The notes: generated from the letters alone by a model not told the origin. DNA of 42,389 bases from an uncultured Psychrosphaera sp. (GCF_947500655.1 NZ_CANMSK010000026.1:1-42389), one strand, 5' to 3'; positions 6,960 through 16,004 are shown, numbered from the stretch's first letter. Program-made: numbers and translations.

Positions 6960-8306
6960 ATGATTGTTTGGCAACAATTATCTGAGCAAGAAAAGCAACG
7001 AGCATTACAACGCCCTGTTATGAATAACAAACAAGGTTTGTCTGACGCTGTAGCGCAACTGATTGCTCAAGTGAGAGAACAAGGCGATAACGCTCTTCTT
7101 TCGCTGACTGAAAAGTTTGACGGTATTAAGTTAGATCAAGTTGCGTTAAGTCCGGCTCAACATGCTAAGTCTCTTTCATTGTTAACCGATGAAACTAAGG
7201 CTGCTATTGAACTTGCTTATAACAACATAGTCATTTTTCATAAAGCGCAAATCGCTAACGATATTAGTATTGAAACCAGTGACGGTGTGGTTTGTGAATT
7301 GATCACAAAAGCGATTAGTTCCGTTGGGCTTTATATCCCAGGTGGCAGCGCACCGTTACCATCTACGGTATTAATGTTAGGCGTTCCGGCTCAAATTTCT
7401 GGTTGTAAACGAGTGGTGTTATGTACACCACCTGATACCTCTGAAAATAACTACGGCGGTATTACTGCCGAGATTTTATATGCTGCCAAACTATGTGGCA
7501 TTACAGAGATATATCGAGTGGGTGGCGCACAAGCTGTAGCCGCATTAGCTTACGGTACAGACTCAATTGCAGCAGTAGATAAAATATTTGGGCCAGGCAA
7601 TAGCTTTGTAACAGAAGCCAAACAACAAGTGAATCAAGACAGCCAAGGTTCAGTTATCGACATGCCAGCAGGCCCGTCTGAAGTGTTAGTGATTGCTGAC
7701 GAGTTTGCTAATCCTGTGTTTATTGCGGCAGATTTATTGTCGCAAGCAGAACACGGCCCAGACTCACAGGTTATTTTGGTTTGTGATAACAAGGCAGTAA
7801 TAGAGCAAGTTCAAGTTCAACTTGAGCAACAGCTAACCTTATTACCTCGTATGGACATAGCTAAAAAAGCCTTAGCCAACAGCCAATTGATTTTAACCGA
7901 CAGCTTAGCGCAGTCGATTGAGATCAGTAACTCGTATGCACCTGAGCATTTAATTGTACAAACAGAAAACCCTAGAGCCTTATTACCTGAGTTAGATAAT
8001 GCAGCGTCTATTTTCCTTGGTGCTTATACACCGGAAAGCGCAGGCGATTACGCCAGTGGCACTAACCACGTACTACCAACTTATGGTTATTCAAAGGTAT
8101 TAAGTTCATTAAACTTGGCTGACTTTAATCGTAAATTCACCGTGCAAGAAGTATCAAAACAAGGCATGAGTAATATTGGCCCAGCCATTATGACACTTGC
8201 TAAAGCCGAAGGCTTAGATGCTCATAGACTCGCCGTGAAAGTGCGCCTAGACCAGATTAAAGAAGATCAAATAAAAGAAGATCTGAAAGAGAACAACAAT
8301 GACTGA
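6960..8306 (+). CDS. hisD: Histidinol dehydrogenase
   Basis: 448 residues. Performs the last two oxidations, histidinol to histidine, with two NAD+ and a catalytic zinc. Zinc ligands expected for the family are visible as Q262 and H265 (SQAEHGP), D363 (AGDYASGTNH) and H422 (LDAHRLA). The catalytic base pair E329-H330 lies in YAPEH. Signature segments VGLYIPGGSAPLPSTVLM and DMPAGPSEVLVIAD are intact. The extreme C-terminus holds a doubled hexamer (DQIKEDQIKED), a small in-frame DNA duplication probably added after the functional end. The coding region overlaps the hisC start by 8 bases, indicating translational coupling. Confidence 0.97.
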   Translation: MIVWQQLSEQEKQRALQRPVMNNKQGLSDAVAQLIAQVREQGDNALLSLTEKFDGIKLDQVALSPAQHAKSLSLLTDETKAAIELAYNNIVIFHKAQIANDISIETSDGVVCELITKAISSVGLYIPGGSAPLPSTVLMLGVPAQISGCKRVVLCTPPDTSENNYGGITAEILYAAKLCGITEIYRVGGAQAVAALAYGTDSIAAVDKIFGPGNSFVTEAKQQVNQDSQGSVIDMPAGPSEVLVIADEFANPVFIAADLLSQAEHGPDSQVILVCDNKAVIEQVQVQLEQQLTLLPRMDIAKKALANSQLILTDSLAQSIEISNSYAPEHLIVQTENPRALLPELDNAASIFLGAYTPESAGDYASGTNHVLPTYGYSKVLSSLNLADFNRKFTVQEVSKQGMSNIGPAIMTLAKAEGLDAHRLAVKVRLDQIKEDQIKEDLKENNND

Positions 8307-9417
8307 TTTAGTAAATAAATTAATCAGAACCGAATTAAAAGATTTGGTTCCATATGAGTCGGCTCGTCGTTTATTCTCCATGGCAAATGCCGCAGAGGTT
8401 GAAACTACTTGGCTTAACGCAAACGAAAACCCGTATGTGCCTACTGTTTCCATTGACCCGTCAATGTATAACCGTTACCCGGACTTTCAGCCAGAACCTT
8501 TAATCAAAGGTTATGCAAACTATGCCGGTGTTTTACCAGAGCAAGTGTTAGCCACTCGTGGTGCAGACGAAGGCATTGAATTACTTATTCGTACCTTTTG
8601 CAGTTCAAATGACAACATTATTATTTGTCCGCCTACTTACGGTATGTACGCTATCAGTGCTAAAACACATGGCACTGGTGTTATCACTATTCCCTTGCTC
8701 GAAAAAGCCTCGTCAAATACCAGCAACTTGCAATTAGACGTAGACAATATTTTAGCCAATAAACAAAAAGCTAACTTAATTTTCATTTGCTGCCCTAATA
8801 ACCCAACGGGTGACTTAGTTAACATAGCGGACATCATTAAGATTATTGAGTCTACGGCTGACGATTGCATTGTGGTATTGGACGAGGCTTATATCGAGTT
8901 TTGTGCTGAGGCCACCAGCGTCTCATTAATTAACAAATACGATAATGTCGTTGTACTTCGTACCTTATCAAAAGCATTTGGTTTAGCGGGATTACGTTGT
9001 GGTTTTACCTTAACCAACAACAATATAATGGACGCCTTAAAAAAGGTGATTGCGCCCTACCCAATTTCTGCTCCTGTGGCACAAATTGCAGCGCAAACAT
9101 TATCACCAGATGGCATTAACTGGATGAAAAGCAAAGTGGCAGAGCTTAATGCCCTGCGCGATAGTTTTATAACAAACGCCAAAACGTGGTCGTTTGTCGA
9201 AAAAGTCTATCCGTCACAAACTAACTTTGTATTATTAAAGCTAAACAGCAAATTAACTGCTGCAACGGCCATGCAAACATTCCAGCAACAAAACATATTA
9301 TTAAGAGATCAGTCCAAACAATTAATGTTGAAAAACACCATACGCGTTTCTATTGGTAACCAACAACAAATGGAACAGGTCAATTCTATATTTTCAAAGG
9401 TTGAACAATCACTATGA
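8299..9417 (+). CDS. hisC: Histidinol-phosphate aminotransferase
   Basis: 372 residues, fold type I PLP enzyme converting imidazole-acetol phosphate to histidinol phosphate with glutamate as amino donor. The substrate-binding WLNANENPYVP (about 38-48), CCPNNPTGD (164-172), DEAYIEF (195-201) and the Schiff-base lysine K225 in TLSKAFGLAGLRCGF are visible. It starts inside the end of hisD and its stop overlaps the hisB start by four bases (ATGA), the usual tight packing of this operon. Confidence 0.97.
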   Translation: MTDLVNKLIRTELKDLVPYESARRLFSMANAAEVETTWLNANENPYVPTVSIDPSMYNRYPDFQPEPLIKGYANYAGVLPEQVLATRGADEGIELLIRTFCSSNDNIIICPPTYGMYAISAKTHGTGVITIPLLEKASSNTSNLQLDVDNILANKQKANLIFICCPNNPTGDLVNIADIIKIIESTADDCIVVLDEAYIEFCAEATSVSLINKYDNVVVLRTLSKAFGLAGLRCGFTLTNNNIMDALKKVIAPYPISAPVAQIAAQTLSPDGINWMKSKVAELNALRDSFITNAKTWSFVEKVYPSQTNFVLLKLNSKLTAATAMQTFQQQNILLRDQSKQLMLKNTIRVSIGNQQQMEQVNSIFSKVEQSL

Positions 9418-10487
9418 CAACAAAGCAAAAGATCTTATTTATCGACCGTGACGGCACGTTAGTTGAAGAGCCAAAAGTTGATAAGCAACTGGATACCTTA
9501 GAAAAATTAGTTTTTGAACCTATGGTTATTCCTGTTCTTACACGCCTACAAGCTAAAGGTTACCGATTAGTGATGGTATCTAATCAAGATGGTTTGGGGA
9601 CAGATGCATTCCCACAAGCTGACTTTGATGCGCCACATAACAAGATGATGGACATATTTGAAAGCCAAGGCGTTACCTTTGACGATGTGCTTATTTGTCC
9701 GCACTTTGATCACGAAAACTGTAGCTGCCGTAAACCAAACCTAGGTTTAGTGAAAGATTACTTACAAAAAGGCTTAATTGATTTCACCGACTCCTTTGTC
9801 ATTGGCGACCGTGAAACAGACATTCAACTGGCTGAAAATATGGGTATTGTTGGTATTAAATACGACCCAATTGACAACAACTGGTTGAAGATAGAACAAA
9901 GCTTTGCGCCAAAAGGCCGTACCGCTAAAGTTGTGCGTACTACCTCTGAAACTGACATCAATGTATTTGTTGATTTAGACTCTACCCAAAAGCCAATTAT
10001 TAACACAGGCATGGGATTTTTTGATCACATGTTAGATCAAATCGCCACACACGGTGGGTTTTACTTAAACTTAACCACTGACGGTGACTTGCACATTGAC
10101 GACCATCACTCAGTAGAAGATACCGCCCTAGCCTTAGGTGAAGCATTAAAACAAGCCCTTGGTGACAAACGTGGTATTGGCCGTTTTGGTTTTGCCCTTC
10201 CTATGGATGAATGCAAAGCAGAAGCAACATTAGATATTTCTGGTCGTCCATTTTTAGTGTTTAACTCTGAGTTTACCCAAGAACGTGTTGGTGAATTGTC
10301 TACTCAAATGATTGAGCACTTCTTTTACTCGTTAACCCAAACAATGGCGATTACCTTGCACTTGAGCACAACCAAAGGCAATGCACATCACCAAGTAGAA
10401 AGCCTGTTTAAAGTATTTGGCCGTGTATTGCGCCAAGCTATAAAAGTAGAAGGCGATGTATTACCGTCAACTAAAGGGGCGTTGTGA
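9414..10487 (+). CDS. hisB: Bifunctional histidinol-phosphatase / imidazoleglycerol-phosphate dehydratase
   Basis: 357 residues, two fused enzymes. The N-terminal HAD phosphatase (1-about 165) has DRDGTL at 11-16 (nucleophile D11) and a zinc-binding loop with C95, H97, C103 and C105. The C-terminal dehydratase (about 168-357) has manganese-binding histidines in GFFDHML (201-207), DDHHSVED (229-236) and GNAHHQVES (322-330). The fusion is typical of enterobacteria and relatives. It overlaps hisC by ATGA, and its TGA overlaps the hisH start. Confidence 0.97.
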   Translation: MTTKQKILFIDRDGTLVEEPKVDKQLDTLEKLVFEPMVIPVLTRLQAKGYRLVMVSNQDGLGTDAFPQADFDAPHNKMMDIFESQGVTFDDVLICPHFDHENCSCRKPNLGLVKDYLQKGLIDFTDSFVIGDRETDIQLAENMGIVGIKYDPIDNNWLKIEQSFAPKGRTAKVVRTTSETDINVFVDLDSTQKPIINTGMGFFDHMLDQIATHGGFYLNLTTDGDLHIDDHHSVEDTALALGEALKQALGDKRGIGRFGFALPMDECKAEATLDISGRPFLVFNSEFTQERVGELSTQMIEHFFYSLTQTMAITLHLSTTKGNAHHQVESLFKVFGRVLRQAIKVEGDVLPSTKGAL

Positions 10488-11167
10488 TGGCAGTTAATAA
10501 AACAGAGGCACTTGATAAAACAGCTCTTGGTAAAAAAGAAAGCGAACAAAAGATCGTTATTATCGACACTGGCTGCGCTAATATTTCTTCGGTTAAATTT
10601 GCTGTTGAACGTTTGGGTGTAACGGTTACCGTCTCTGACGATCCTCAAGTTATTTTAGCGGCCGACAAAGTATTTTTACCCGGCGTAGGCTCTGCCTCGT
10701 CTGCCATGAATAACATTAAACAAAAGCAATTAGTTGAAACCATTCAGCAAATAACCAAACCTGTTTTGGGCATTTGTTTAGGTATGCAATTAATGACTGA
10801 GTTTTCTAACGAAGTGCCTGGCAGCCACATTGCCAGCAACATTACCGAAAGCGTAGATTGTTTAAAACTTATTCCAACGGAAGTATCACGCATGGATACC
10901 GCTGATTTGGTTTCCCCTCACATGGGTTGGAACCAGATCAAAGTCGAGCAAGACAATCCATTGTTTGCTGGTATTGCAGATGGAAGTTACTTCTACTTTG
11001 TTCATAGTTTTTGTGCGCCAATATCACAATACACCTTAGCCAGTTGCGAATACGGCCAAGGCTTTTCTGCGGCGATTGGTAACAACAACTTTTACGGTGT
11101 GCAATTCCACCCTGAACGCAGCGGTGACGCAGGCGCAACCTTATTACAAAACTTTATTCGGATGTAA
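10487..11167 (+). CDS. hisH: Imidazole glycerol phosphate synthase glutaminase subunit
   Basis: 226 residues, class I glutamine amidotransferase. The nucleophile C97 lies in GICLGMQ, and H208 and E210 in FHPERSG complete the triad. It hydrolyses glutamine and passes ammonia to HisF, which is not encoded after it in this operon. An N-terminal extension of about 20 polar residues precedes the usual first strand (KIVIIDTGCANISSVK). ATG at 10487 is preferred because AGGGG lies seven bases upstream and the TGATG overlap with hisB is typical; GTG at 10484 is the other option. Confidence 0.95.
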   Translation: MAVNKTEALDKTALGKKESEQKIVIIDTGCANISSVKFAVERLGVTVTVSDDPQVILAADKVFLPGVGSASSAMNNIKQKQLVETIQQITKPVLGICLGMQLMTEFSNEVPGSHIASNITESVDCLKLIPTEVSRMDTADLVSPHMGWNQIKVEQDNPLFAGIADGSYFYFVHSFCAPISQYTLASCEYGQGFSAAIGNNNFYGVQFHPERSGDAGATLLQNFIRM

Positions 11168-11170
11168 CTC

Positions 11171-11947
11171 ATGATCATTCCAGCAATAGATTTAATTGAC
11201 GGCGCGGTCGTCCGTTTATACCAAGGCGATTACGCCCAAAAAACCCAATACAGTGTAGACCCGGTAACACTAGTAAACCAATACGCCGACGAAGGCGCTA
11301 AATGGTTACACATAGTTGACTTAACAGGCGCAAAAGACACAAGCAAACGTCAACTAACGTTAATCAAAGCCATGGCAGACAGCAAACGTATGCAGTTTCA
11401 AGCTGGCGGCGGTGTAAGAACAGAAGATGACGTAAAACAGCTTTTAGCCTCAGGCGTAAGCCGCGTGGTAATTGGCTCACTTGCAGTACAAGAACCTGAA
11501 CTTGTTAAAAGCTGGATCAACAAATACGGCACAGAAGCCATCGTATTAGCCCTTGATATCAACATAAATCAAGAGGGTAAAAAATGCATAGCCACGCACG
11601 GCTGGCAAAAAGACTCAGGCGTAGAGCTTGAGCCACTAGTAAACGACTTCTTATCGGTAGGTTTAAAACATGTATTGTGTACCGACATAGACAAAGACGG
11701 CACATTACAAGGACCAAACCAACAGCTTTACAAAGAATTAGCAGCACAGTTCCCAACTATCAGCTGGCAAGCCTCTGGCGGCATAAGTTGCTTGGATGAC
11801 ATAACACAGCTTAAACCGTCATTGATCAACTCAGGCACAGCTAACGCAACACCTAGCGGCGTAATATTAGGTCGTTCATTGTTGGAAGGTAAGTTTAGTG
11901 TTTCTGAGGCGTTAACAAGCTGGGAAGAAGCGAAGAGCGAGCTGTAA
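11171..11947 (+). CDS. hisA: Phosphoribosylformimino-5-aminoimidazole carboxamide ribotide isomerase
   Basis: 258 residues, (beta/alpha)8 barrel catalysing an Amadori rearrangement. Catalytic D7 (MIIPAIDLIDG) and D129 (LALD) are visible, with the phosphate-binding GGGVR (79-83) and ASGGIS segments. It follows hisH by 3 bases and is the last his gene present: hisF and hisIE do not follow. The final Leu codon and TAA stop are part of the first unit of an 8-bp tandem repeat, and the last residues (WEEAKSEL) look like a normal HisA end. The 3' boundary may therefore have been remodelled without breaking the protein. Confidence 0.96.
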   Translation: MIIPAIDLIDGAVVRLYQGDYAQKTQYSVDPVTLVNQYADEGAKWLHIVDLTGAKDTSKRQLTLIKAMADSKRMQFQAGGGVRTEDDVKQLLASGVSRVVIGSLAVQEPELVKSWINKYGTEAIVLALDININQEGKKCIATHGWQKDSGVELEPLVNDFLSVGLKHVLCTDIDKDGTLQGPNQQLYKELAAQFPTISWQASGGISCLDDITQLKPSLINSGTANATPSGVILGRSLLEGKFSVSEALTSWEEAKSEL

Positions 11948-12003
11948 GGCTGTAAGGCTGTAAGGCTGTAAGGCTGTAAGGCTGTAAGGCTGTAAGGCTG
12001 TAA
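11940..12003 (+). repeat. Perfect 8-bp tandem repeat (GGCTGTAA) at the hisA stop
   Basis: Eight in-phase octamers: AGCTGTAA followed by seven exact GGCTGTAA. The TAA of the first unit is the hisA stop codon. Because 8 is not a multiple of 3, successive TAA triplets fall in all three forward frames. A decayed array with the same phase and length follows the SDR gene at 1892. Confidence 0.95.
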
Positions 12004-12036
12004 GCTAGAAAAAGCTTAATTGGGCTACTTGCATAA

Positions 12037-12074
12037 AAAAAGCAGAACTTAATATAAATTAGGTTCTGCTTTTT
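12037..12074. terminator. Bidirectional terminator after hisA
   Basis: AAAAAGCAGAAC (12037-12048) pairs perfectly with GTTCTGCTTTTT (12063-12074), with A-run and T-run on the two sides. It serves the his operon and the convergent gene. A near copy with its 5' flank (GCTACTTGCAT) occurs at 13147-13198. Confidence 0.9.
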
Positions 12075-12141
12075 AATTAATTACCCCTACCTGAACTAAT
12101 ACGAATGAATAACACTTGATAATCAACTACTGTAATGCTAA

Positions 12142-12936
12142 CTAAAAGTTAGCTGAGAACATAATCATCCAGCCTGTAGCATCCGTTTTATATGTTAACC
12201 TTTGTGGATCTGTAATAGTTGTAATCATGCCATCAGTAAACTGCTCACGTAATCTAACTGTTTCAGTATCTACATAAACACCGAATCCAATATTCCAAGA
12301 TTGACTGCCGATTTGTTTTCCACCAAACATTATGCCACCTCCATAATTTGAAAGTGGGTTTACACCGTTCTCTCCTATCACTCCTATTGCCACATATGGC
12401 CCGAATCCATAGCTATCATCTTTCGAAAAGGTCCAATAATAGTGACTTTCAACCAATAGAACACCGGACTTTTTTCCTGAATGATTTATGGATATTACAC
12501 CATCTTCAATTGATACATCTTTAATTGATTCTTCGTCCATACCAATAAATGCAAATCCAGCTCCCCAGTTAAAACCTGCAAATTCAGTATTAGTCTTGTC
12601 GATAGAAGATTTTTTAGCTAACTCATGCTTTACATAAGGATCAACTTTCACAAGTTCTTCTTCCGGAAAACTACCACCGTCACTAATACAACTAAAAACA
12701 TCTGGATATGAGTTTGTTGGATTACCATTATTATCAAAAGTTAAGCTTATAGAGCTACGATATAAGCTATCTTTTGGATGGCACCCTCCTAGCTTTGACT
12801 TCAATACAACATCCGGATGATTACCCAAATAAGCTTGAGTCGCCGGTAAGGCTTGAATAAGACTTGCTGAAATCACTTTCTGTGAGGTAAAAAAAAGAAG
12901 AATAGTTAGTATCAATATCATTATTTTTTTATTCAT
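12142..12936 (-). CDS. Secreted protein with outer-membrane-like C-terminus, unknown function
   Basis: 264 residues with a clear signal peptide (MNKKIMILILTILLFFTSQKVISA). The second half alternates short polar and aromatic strands (HYYWTFSKDDSYGFGPYVAIGVIG, NIGFGVYVDTETVRL, ATGWMIMFSANF) and ends in phenylalanine, as outer-membrane beta-barrels do. The family is not recognised. C52 and C82 could form a disulphide. It converges on hisA, and the two ends of the module carry copies of the same terminator. Localisation is an inference from the signal peptide and the terminal F. Confidence 0.68.
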   Translation of the reverse strand: MNKKIMILILTILLFFTSQKVISASLIQALPATQAYLGNHPDVVLKSKLGGCHPKDSLYRSSISLTFDNNGNPTNSYPDVFSCISDGGSFPEEELVKVDPYVKHELAKKSSIDKTNTEFAGFNWGAGFAFIGMDEESIKDVSIEDGVISINHSGKKSGVLLVESHYYWTFSKDDSYGFGPYVAIGVIGENGVNPLSNYGGGIMFGGKQIGSQSWNIGFGVYVDTETVRLREQFTDGMITTITDPQRLTYKTDATGWMIMFSANF

Positions 12937-13140
12937 TTTTAAATCCTTTTTAATTTATTTAATCTCAAAATGGTCAAAAAACAACCACACCAAGATTAAA
13001 GTAGTCTTTTTTTTTAAGGATTCAAATGTGATATAAATACATTAGATATTTTCTTTTATCTTGAGAGGATAATCAATTTCGGAGTAGATTTTGTTATGTA
13101 ATTCAGAGTAGAAGCGAATTTAAAGTTGTAGGTAAGTTTC

Positions 13141-13198
13141 GAGTTGAGCTACTTGCATAAAAAAGCAGAATCTAATGTAAATTGGATTCTACTTTTTT
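13141..13198. terminator. Second copy of the his-type terminator
   Basis: The sequence GAGCTACTTGCATAAAAAAG onward repeats the segment at 12022-12074. AAAAAAGCAGAATC (13159-13172) pairs with GATTCTACTTTTTT (13185-13198) with one C-A mismatch. On the minus strand it can terminate the DUF2892 gene. The rest of the 12937-13241 gap shows no gene. Confidence 0.75.
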
Positions 13199-13241
13199 GT
13201 TTCTGTGTTGTCTTTTATTACTTAGGACGATTAAATTAACA

Positions 13242-13457
13242 CTACTTCCCCAGCGCTATTTCTCTTTCTGTTTTTAAACCAATTACTTTTCTCATAATAA
13301 TTGATGCTGGGCAAAAGCCTGTGAAGCTTTGTTGAAATAAGTTTGCACCAATAAATACCGTAAACCACATAAAGTTAGGGTGTACGTAAACAGTAAGAGC
13401 AACCGACACCAAAATCATAAATCCTGCAAATGCATTTAACGCTTTTTCTAACGACAT
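13242..13457 (-). CDS. DUF2892 family inner-membrane protein
   Basis: 71 residues. Two hydrophobic segments (about 8-25 and 27-46) are followed by the FTGFCPASIIMRKVIGLK signature of the DUF2892/YgaP-like transmembrane domain, with its single conserved cysteine. The family is often found next to or fused with rhodanese domains; no rhodanese is adjacent here. The start at 13457 has GGAG seven bases upstream; the ATG six bases earlier (13463) is too close to it. Confidence 0.85.
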   Translation of the reverse strand: MSLEKALNAFAGFMILVSVALTVYVHPNFMWFTVFIGANLFQQSFTGFCPASIIMRKVIGLKTEREIALGK

Positions 13458-13463
13458 ATTCAT

Positions 13464-13820
13464 ACTCCAATAACTAAGACTAATAGCAAAAAATTAATAA
13501 AGCACACCATAAACGGCATGCACTAGAATTATCTAATGGACCTATACTACATTAGATTTTACTAATTTATAAATAACTTATATTAGCATTTTCTAAATTA
13601 ATATAGTTTCTAGTTATATTGAATTAGAGATTACTAATATAAGGAGAGTGGTTTAGCAATTACTTGGAAGAATTAATTTAAATACAACAAAAGAAACGAC
13701 TCTAATTTTTTATAAACAAATAAGCCAATTAATTAGAAACGAACACAGAATCGCATTTTAAGTGCCGGTCCTTGTTATTTACGGAGATAGCTCAGACTCT
13801 GCTCCCATTGGTTGTGTTAT
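13464..13820. other. Gene-free stretch with a decayed copy of dispersed repeat A
   Basis: No gene is seen. Bases about 13670-13765 read GAATTAATTTAAATACAACA, then ACTCTAATTTTTTATAAACA, AATAAGCCAATTAATTAG and AACGAACACAGAATCGC. This aligns with 18277-18378 and, less fully, with 28330-28409 and 29441-29514. This copy is the most diverged. Confidence 0.7.
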
Positions 13821-14102
13821 TTAATCTCTAGTATTCTCAGCTGCTTTTCTCAGAGTATTAACAGGAACAACACATATAAATATGAAAAAAAGAAATGAAC
13901 TGACATCAAGCAACATTCCATTATTTAAGATGATTGGCCCAACTTCACCATACAAAAACATTCGATAATGAAACACACCACACAGTGCAATTATCAATAA
14001 AAACACAAGTGACTCTTTTTTGGTAGAGCTGCCAACTTTTTGAGCAGATTTTACTAATCCAAAGCACAGAAGGATTGATATTACTATATATGCGTAAATC
14101 AT
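13821..14102 (-). CDS. Small membrane protein, unknown function
   Basis: 93 residues with three hydrophobic segments (about 2-18, 30-50 and 62-82) joined by short polar loops, and a charged C-terminal tail (RKAAENTRD). No family is recognised. The ribosome site AAAGGA, with GGAGGGG further upstream, supports the start. It lies in a run of minus-strand accessory genes. Confidence 0.6.
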   Translation of the reverse strand: MIYAYIVISILLCFGLVKSAQKVGSSTKKESLVFLLIIALCGVFHYRMFLYGEVGPIILNNGMLLDVSSFLFFIFICVVPVNTLRKAAENTRD

Positions 14103-14203
14103 TATCCTTTACCCCTCCCATAAGTATCTACTGTATAACATGTCCATATGTGTCCTTGTTCTAAATGTCACCAAACTTCTCACTTTAACTTTTTATTTGT
14201 CAT

Positions 14204-14797
14204 TTATTTTTGCAAAAAACTACAATGAGCGATTTTAAAATTAAACTGTCTTAATTCTTCCGGCTCTTTATCTAAATTTAACCTGCACTCTTCAATAATG
14301 TGCTTTATGCTATTACCACATAATTTTTTATAAATTAGTCCGTATAAATATATAACCCCAATGTTATCTTCCGAGAATAGCTTAGGTCGAATGAGCAAAA
14401 CCATAGACTTTTTAAAATCATTTAAAATATCTTGTTCCATAGAGCTAAATTTATGAAGTTCGTCTTTAAATATTTTTGTAAACTTTTCATTATCACTATT
14501 ATTTTTTAATACAGAGAACGTATTTCCCTCTATAATGACCGAGCTAGTTGTGAGCATAATAGCCGCAATTTTTTTTATCGCAGGAATATCTACAGAGTTG
14601 CTCATCACAGAATGATGTAATACTCCAAACTTGATCGTTGGGTATGCCTGATTTGGTTGCTTTATAAGAGTAACTCCTATATTTATTTCATCTTTTGAGC
14701 CTTTGATATAAACCTCGACGCCTTGACAAGCTCCAAGTTTAATAAACCCTTGTTCATGTAAGTTTTCTCTACATTGAGCCAGAATAGAGTGTGCCAT
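14204..14797 (-). CDS. Hypothetical cytoplasmic protein
   Basis: 197 residues, no signal peptide or membrane segment. The N-terminal helix (MAHSILAQCRENLHEQGFIKLG) leads into a beta-rich part (VEVYIKGSKDEINIGVTLIKQ..PTIKFGVLHHSVM), then a helical C-terminal half. No known motif is recognised. It is spaced 101 bases from the downstream gene 13821-14102, so co-transcription is possible. Confidence 0.6.
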   Translation of the reverse strand: MAHSILAQCRENLHEQGFIKLGACQGVEVYIKGSKDEINIGVTLIKQPNQAYPTIKFGVLHHSVMSNSVDIPAIKKIAAIMLTTSSVIIEGNTFSVLKNNSDNEKFTKIFKDELHKFSSMEQDILNDFKKSMVLLIRPKLFSEDNIGVIYLYGLIYKKLCGNSIKHIIEECRLNLDKEPEELRQFNFKIAHCSFLQK

Positions 14798-15016
14798 ATT
14801 TTATACCCATTATTTTGTAACTAGTCTAAGTAAACGAACATTAGTAGGGCCTACATTTCCACCAAAAGGCCCACTCAAGCTAAAAAAGCCACTAGTTTGA
14901 ATACTCCGGTCTATCGATATTTGTCTCGAAGTTGAGCGCGAAGTATTTACTTTAACTTCAACAAACTCCCAAGGGGGAATTAGAATCACGATTAAAAGGT
15001 TAATAAGGACGAATAC

Positions 15017-15877
15017 CTATTTTGGTTTATATAATTCCCAAGCGTCATTTTTCCTAATGAAACCAACATTTGTTATTGGATAGGCAAGGTTATTCGTATT
15101 ATCACTAATAATCTCAGATACTCTTTTCAAACCGTCTAAATCTTCAGAGCCTGTAATGAGTACCGTATCTCTTGCAGGCATGTGGAGTACGATATCACCT
15201 TGAACGGGGAATATTTTTTTGTCCCAAAGACTATCCACAATAAAAAACGACGCTTCATAATTACCATCAGCTATTAACATAGATAAGCCAGCAGGATCAC
15301 CTTTTACACTTAGCCCTGCAAACTCGCGCTTGAGATTTTCTATTGATAAAGGAAGTAAGTCAGTTTCTTCCAATTCGAGTTTTATAAGATCTTTTTTGCT
15401 AAGAAAGCGCATAGAACTTTCAGTATCTAAAGCAAAAACCAAATACAGCACATCATTAAGTTTTTTATAAAGAAAAGGCATTTCTTTATCTTCGTGTTTT
15501 TCTCTCACCATTGAGCTTATCTGTAAAATATAGTTTTTGTCTTTAATAACCGGGAATATCCGATTTCTATCAATATCCTTTGATAATTCCAATACAGTCT
15601 CAACCAAAGAATTGCTATATACATCTAATATAGAGCTCAAATCTTCAGGATTAGCTCTGTATTTCAAATATGCATTATGCAAATTTGAACGTTGTTGAAT
15701 GCCTGACTTTGTTTCATATTCAATATTTAAACTTGTTATTTTCTTTATTGATAAGCCTGTGCTTTTATTTTGAACAACTGCTATATATCTATCAGTAAAT
15801 TCATCTTCTGAAATATACTCTTTAGCAAAAGAGTTTTGCCCAAAAACAAGAATTAAAACAATTAACAAATATTTCAT
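15017..15877 (-). CDS. DUF1444-like secreted protein
   Basis: 286 residues with a short signal peptide (MKYLLIVLILVFGQNSFA). The segments LVFALDTESSMRFLSKKDL, LPLSIENLKREFAGL, DGNYEASFFIVDSLW and GDIVLHMPARDTVLITG follow the order seen in the DUF1444/YtpP family. Most family members are cytoplasmic, so a secreted version is unusual; signal cleavage is inferred. The function of the family is unknown. It lies between an unknown gene and an OMP-like gene on the same strand. Confidence 0.72.
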   Translation of the reverse strand: MKYLLIVLILVFGQNSFAKEYISEDEFTDRYIAVVQNKSTGLSIKKITSLNIEYETKSGIQQRSNLHNAYLKYRANPEDLSSILDVYSNSLVETVLELSKDIDRNRIFPVIKDKNYILQISSMVREKHEDKEMPFLYKKLNDVLYLVFALDTESSMRFLSKKDLIKLELEETDLLPLSIENLKREFAGLSVKGDPAGLSMLIADGNYEASFFIVDSLWDKKIFPVQGDIVLHMPARDTVLITGSEDLDGLKRVSEIISDNTNNLAYPITNVGFIRKNDAWELYKPK

Positions 15878-16004
15878 ATCTTCTCCAAAACATCACGATA
15901 AAGGCTATACGAGAGCCAGCCACTTTCACGAAAATCGCCCCTAATAAATTCACTGGATTAGTATTTTAATGAACCCTGCCCTGTTTTATTCATGATGCTA
16001 AATG

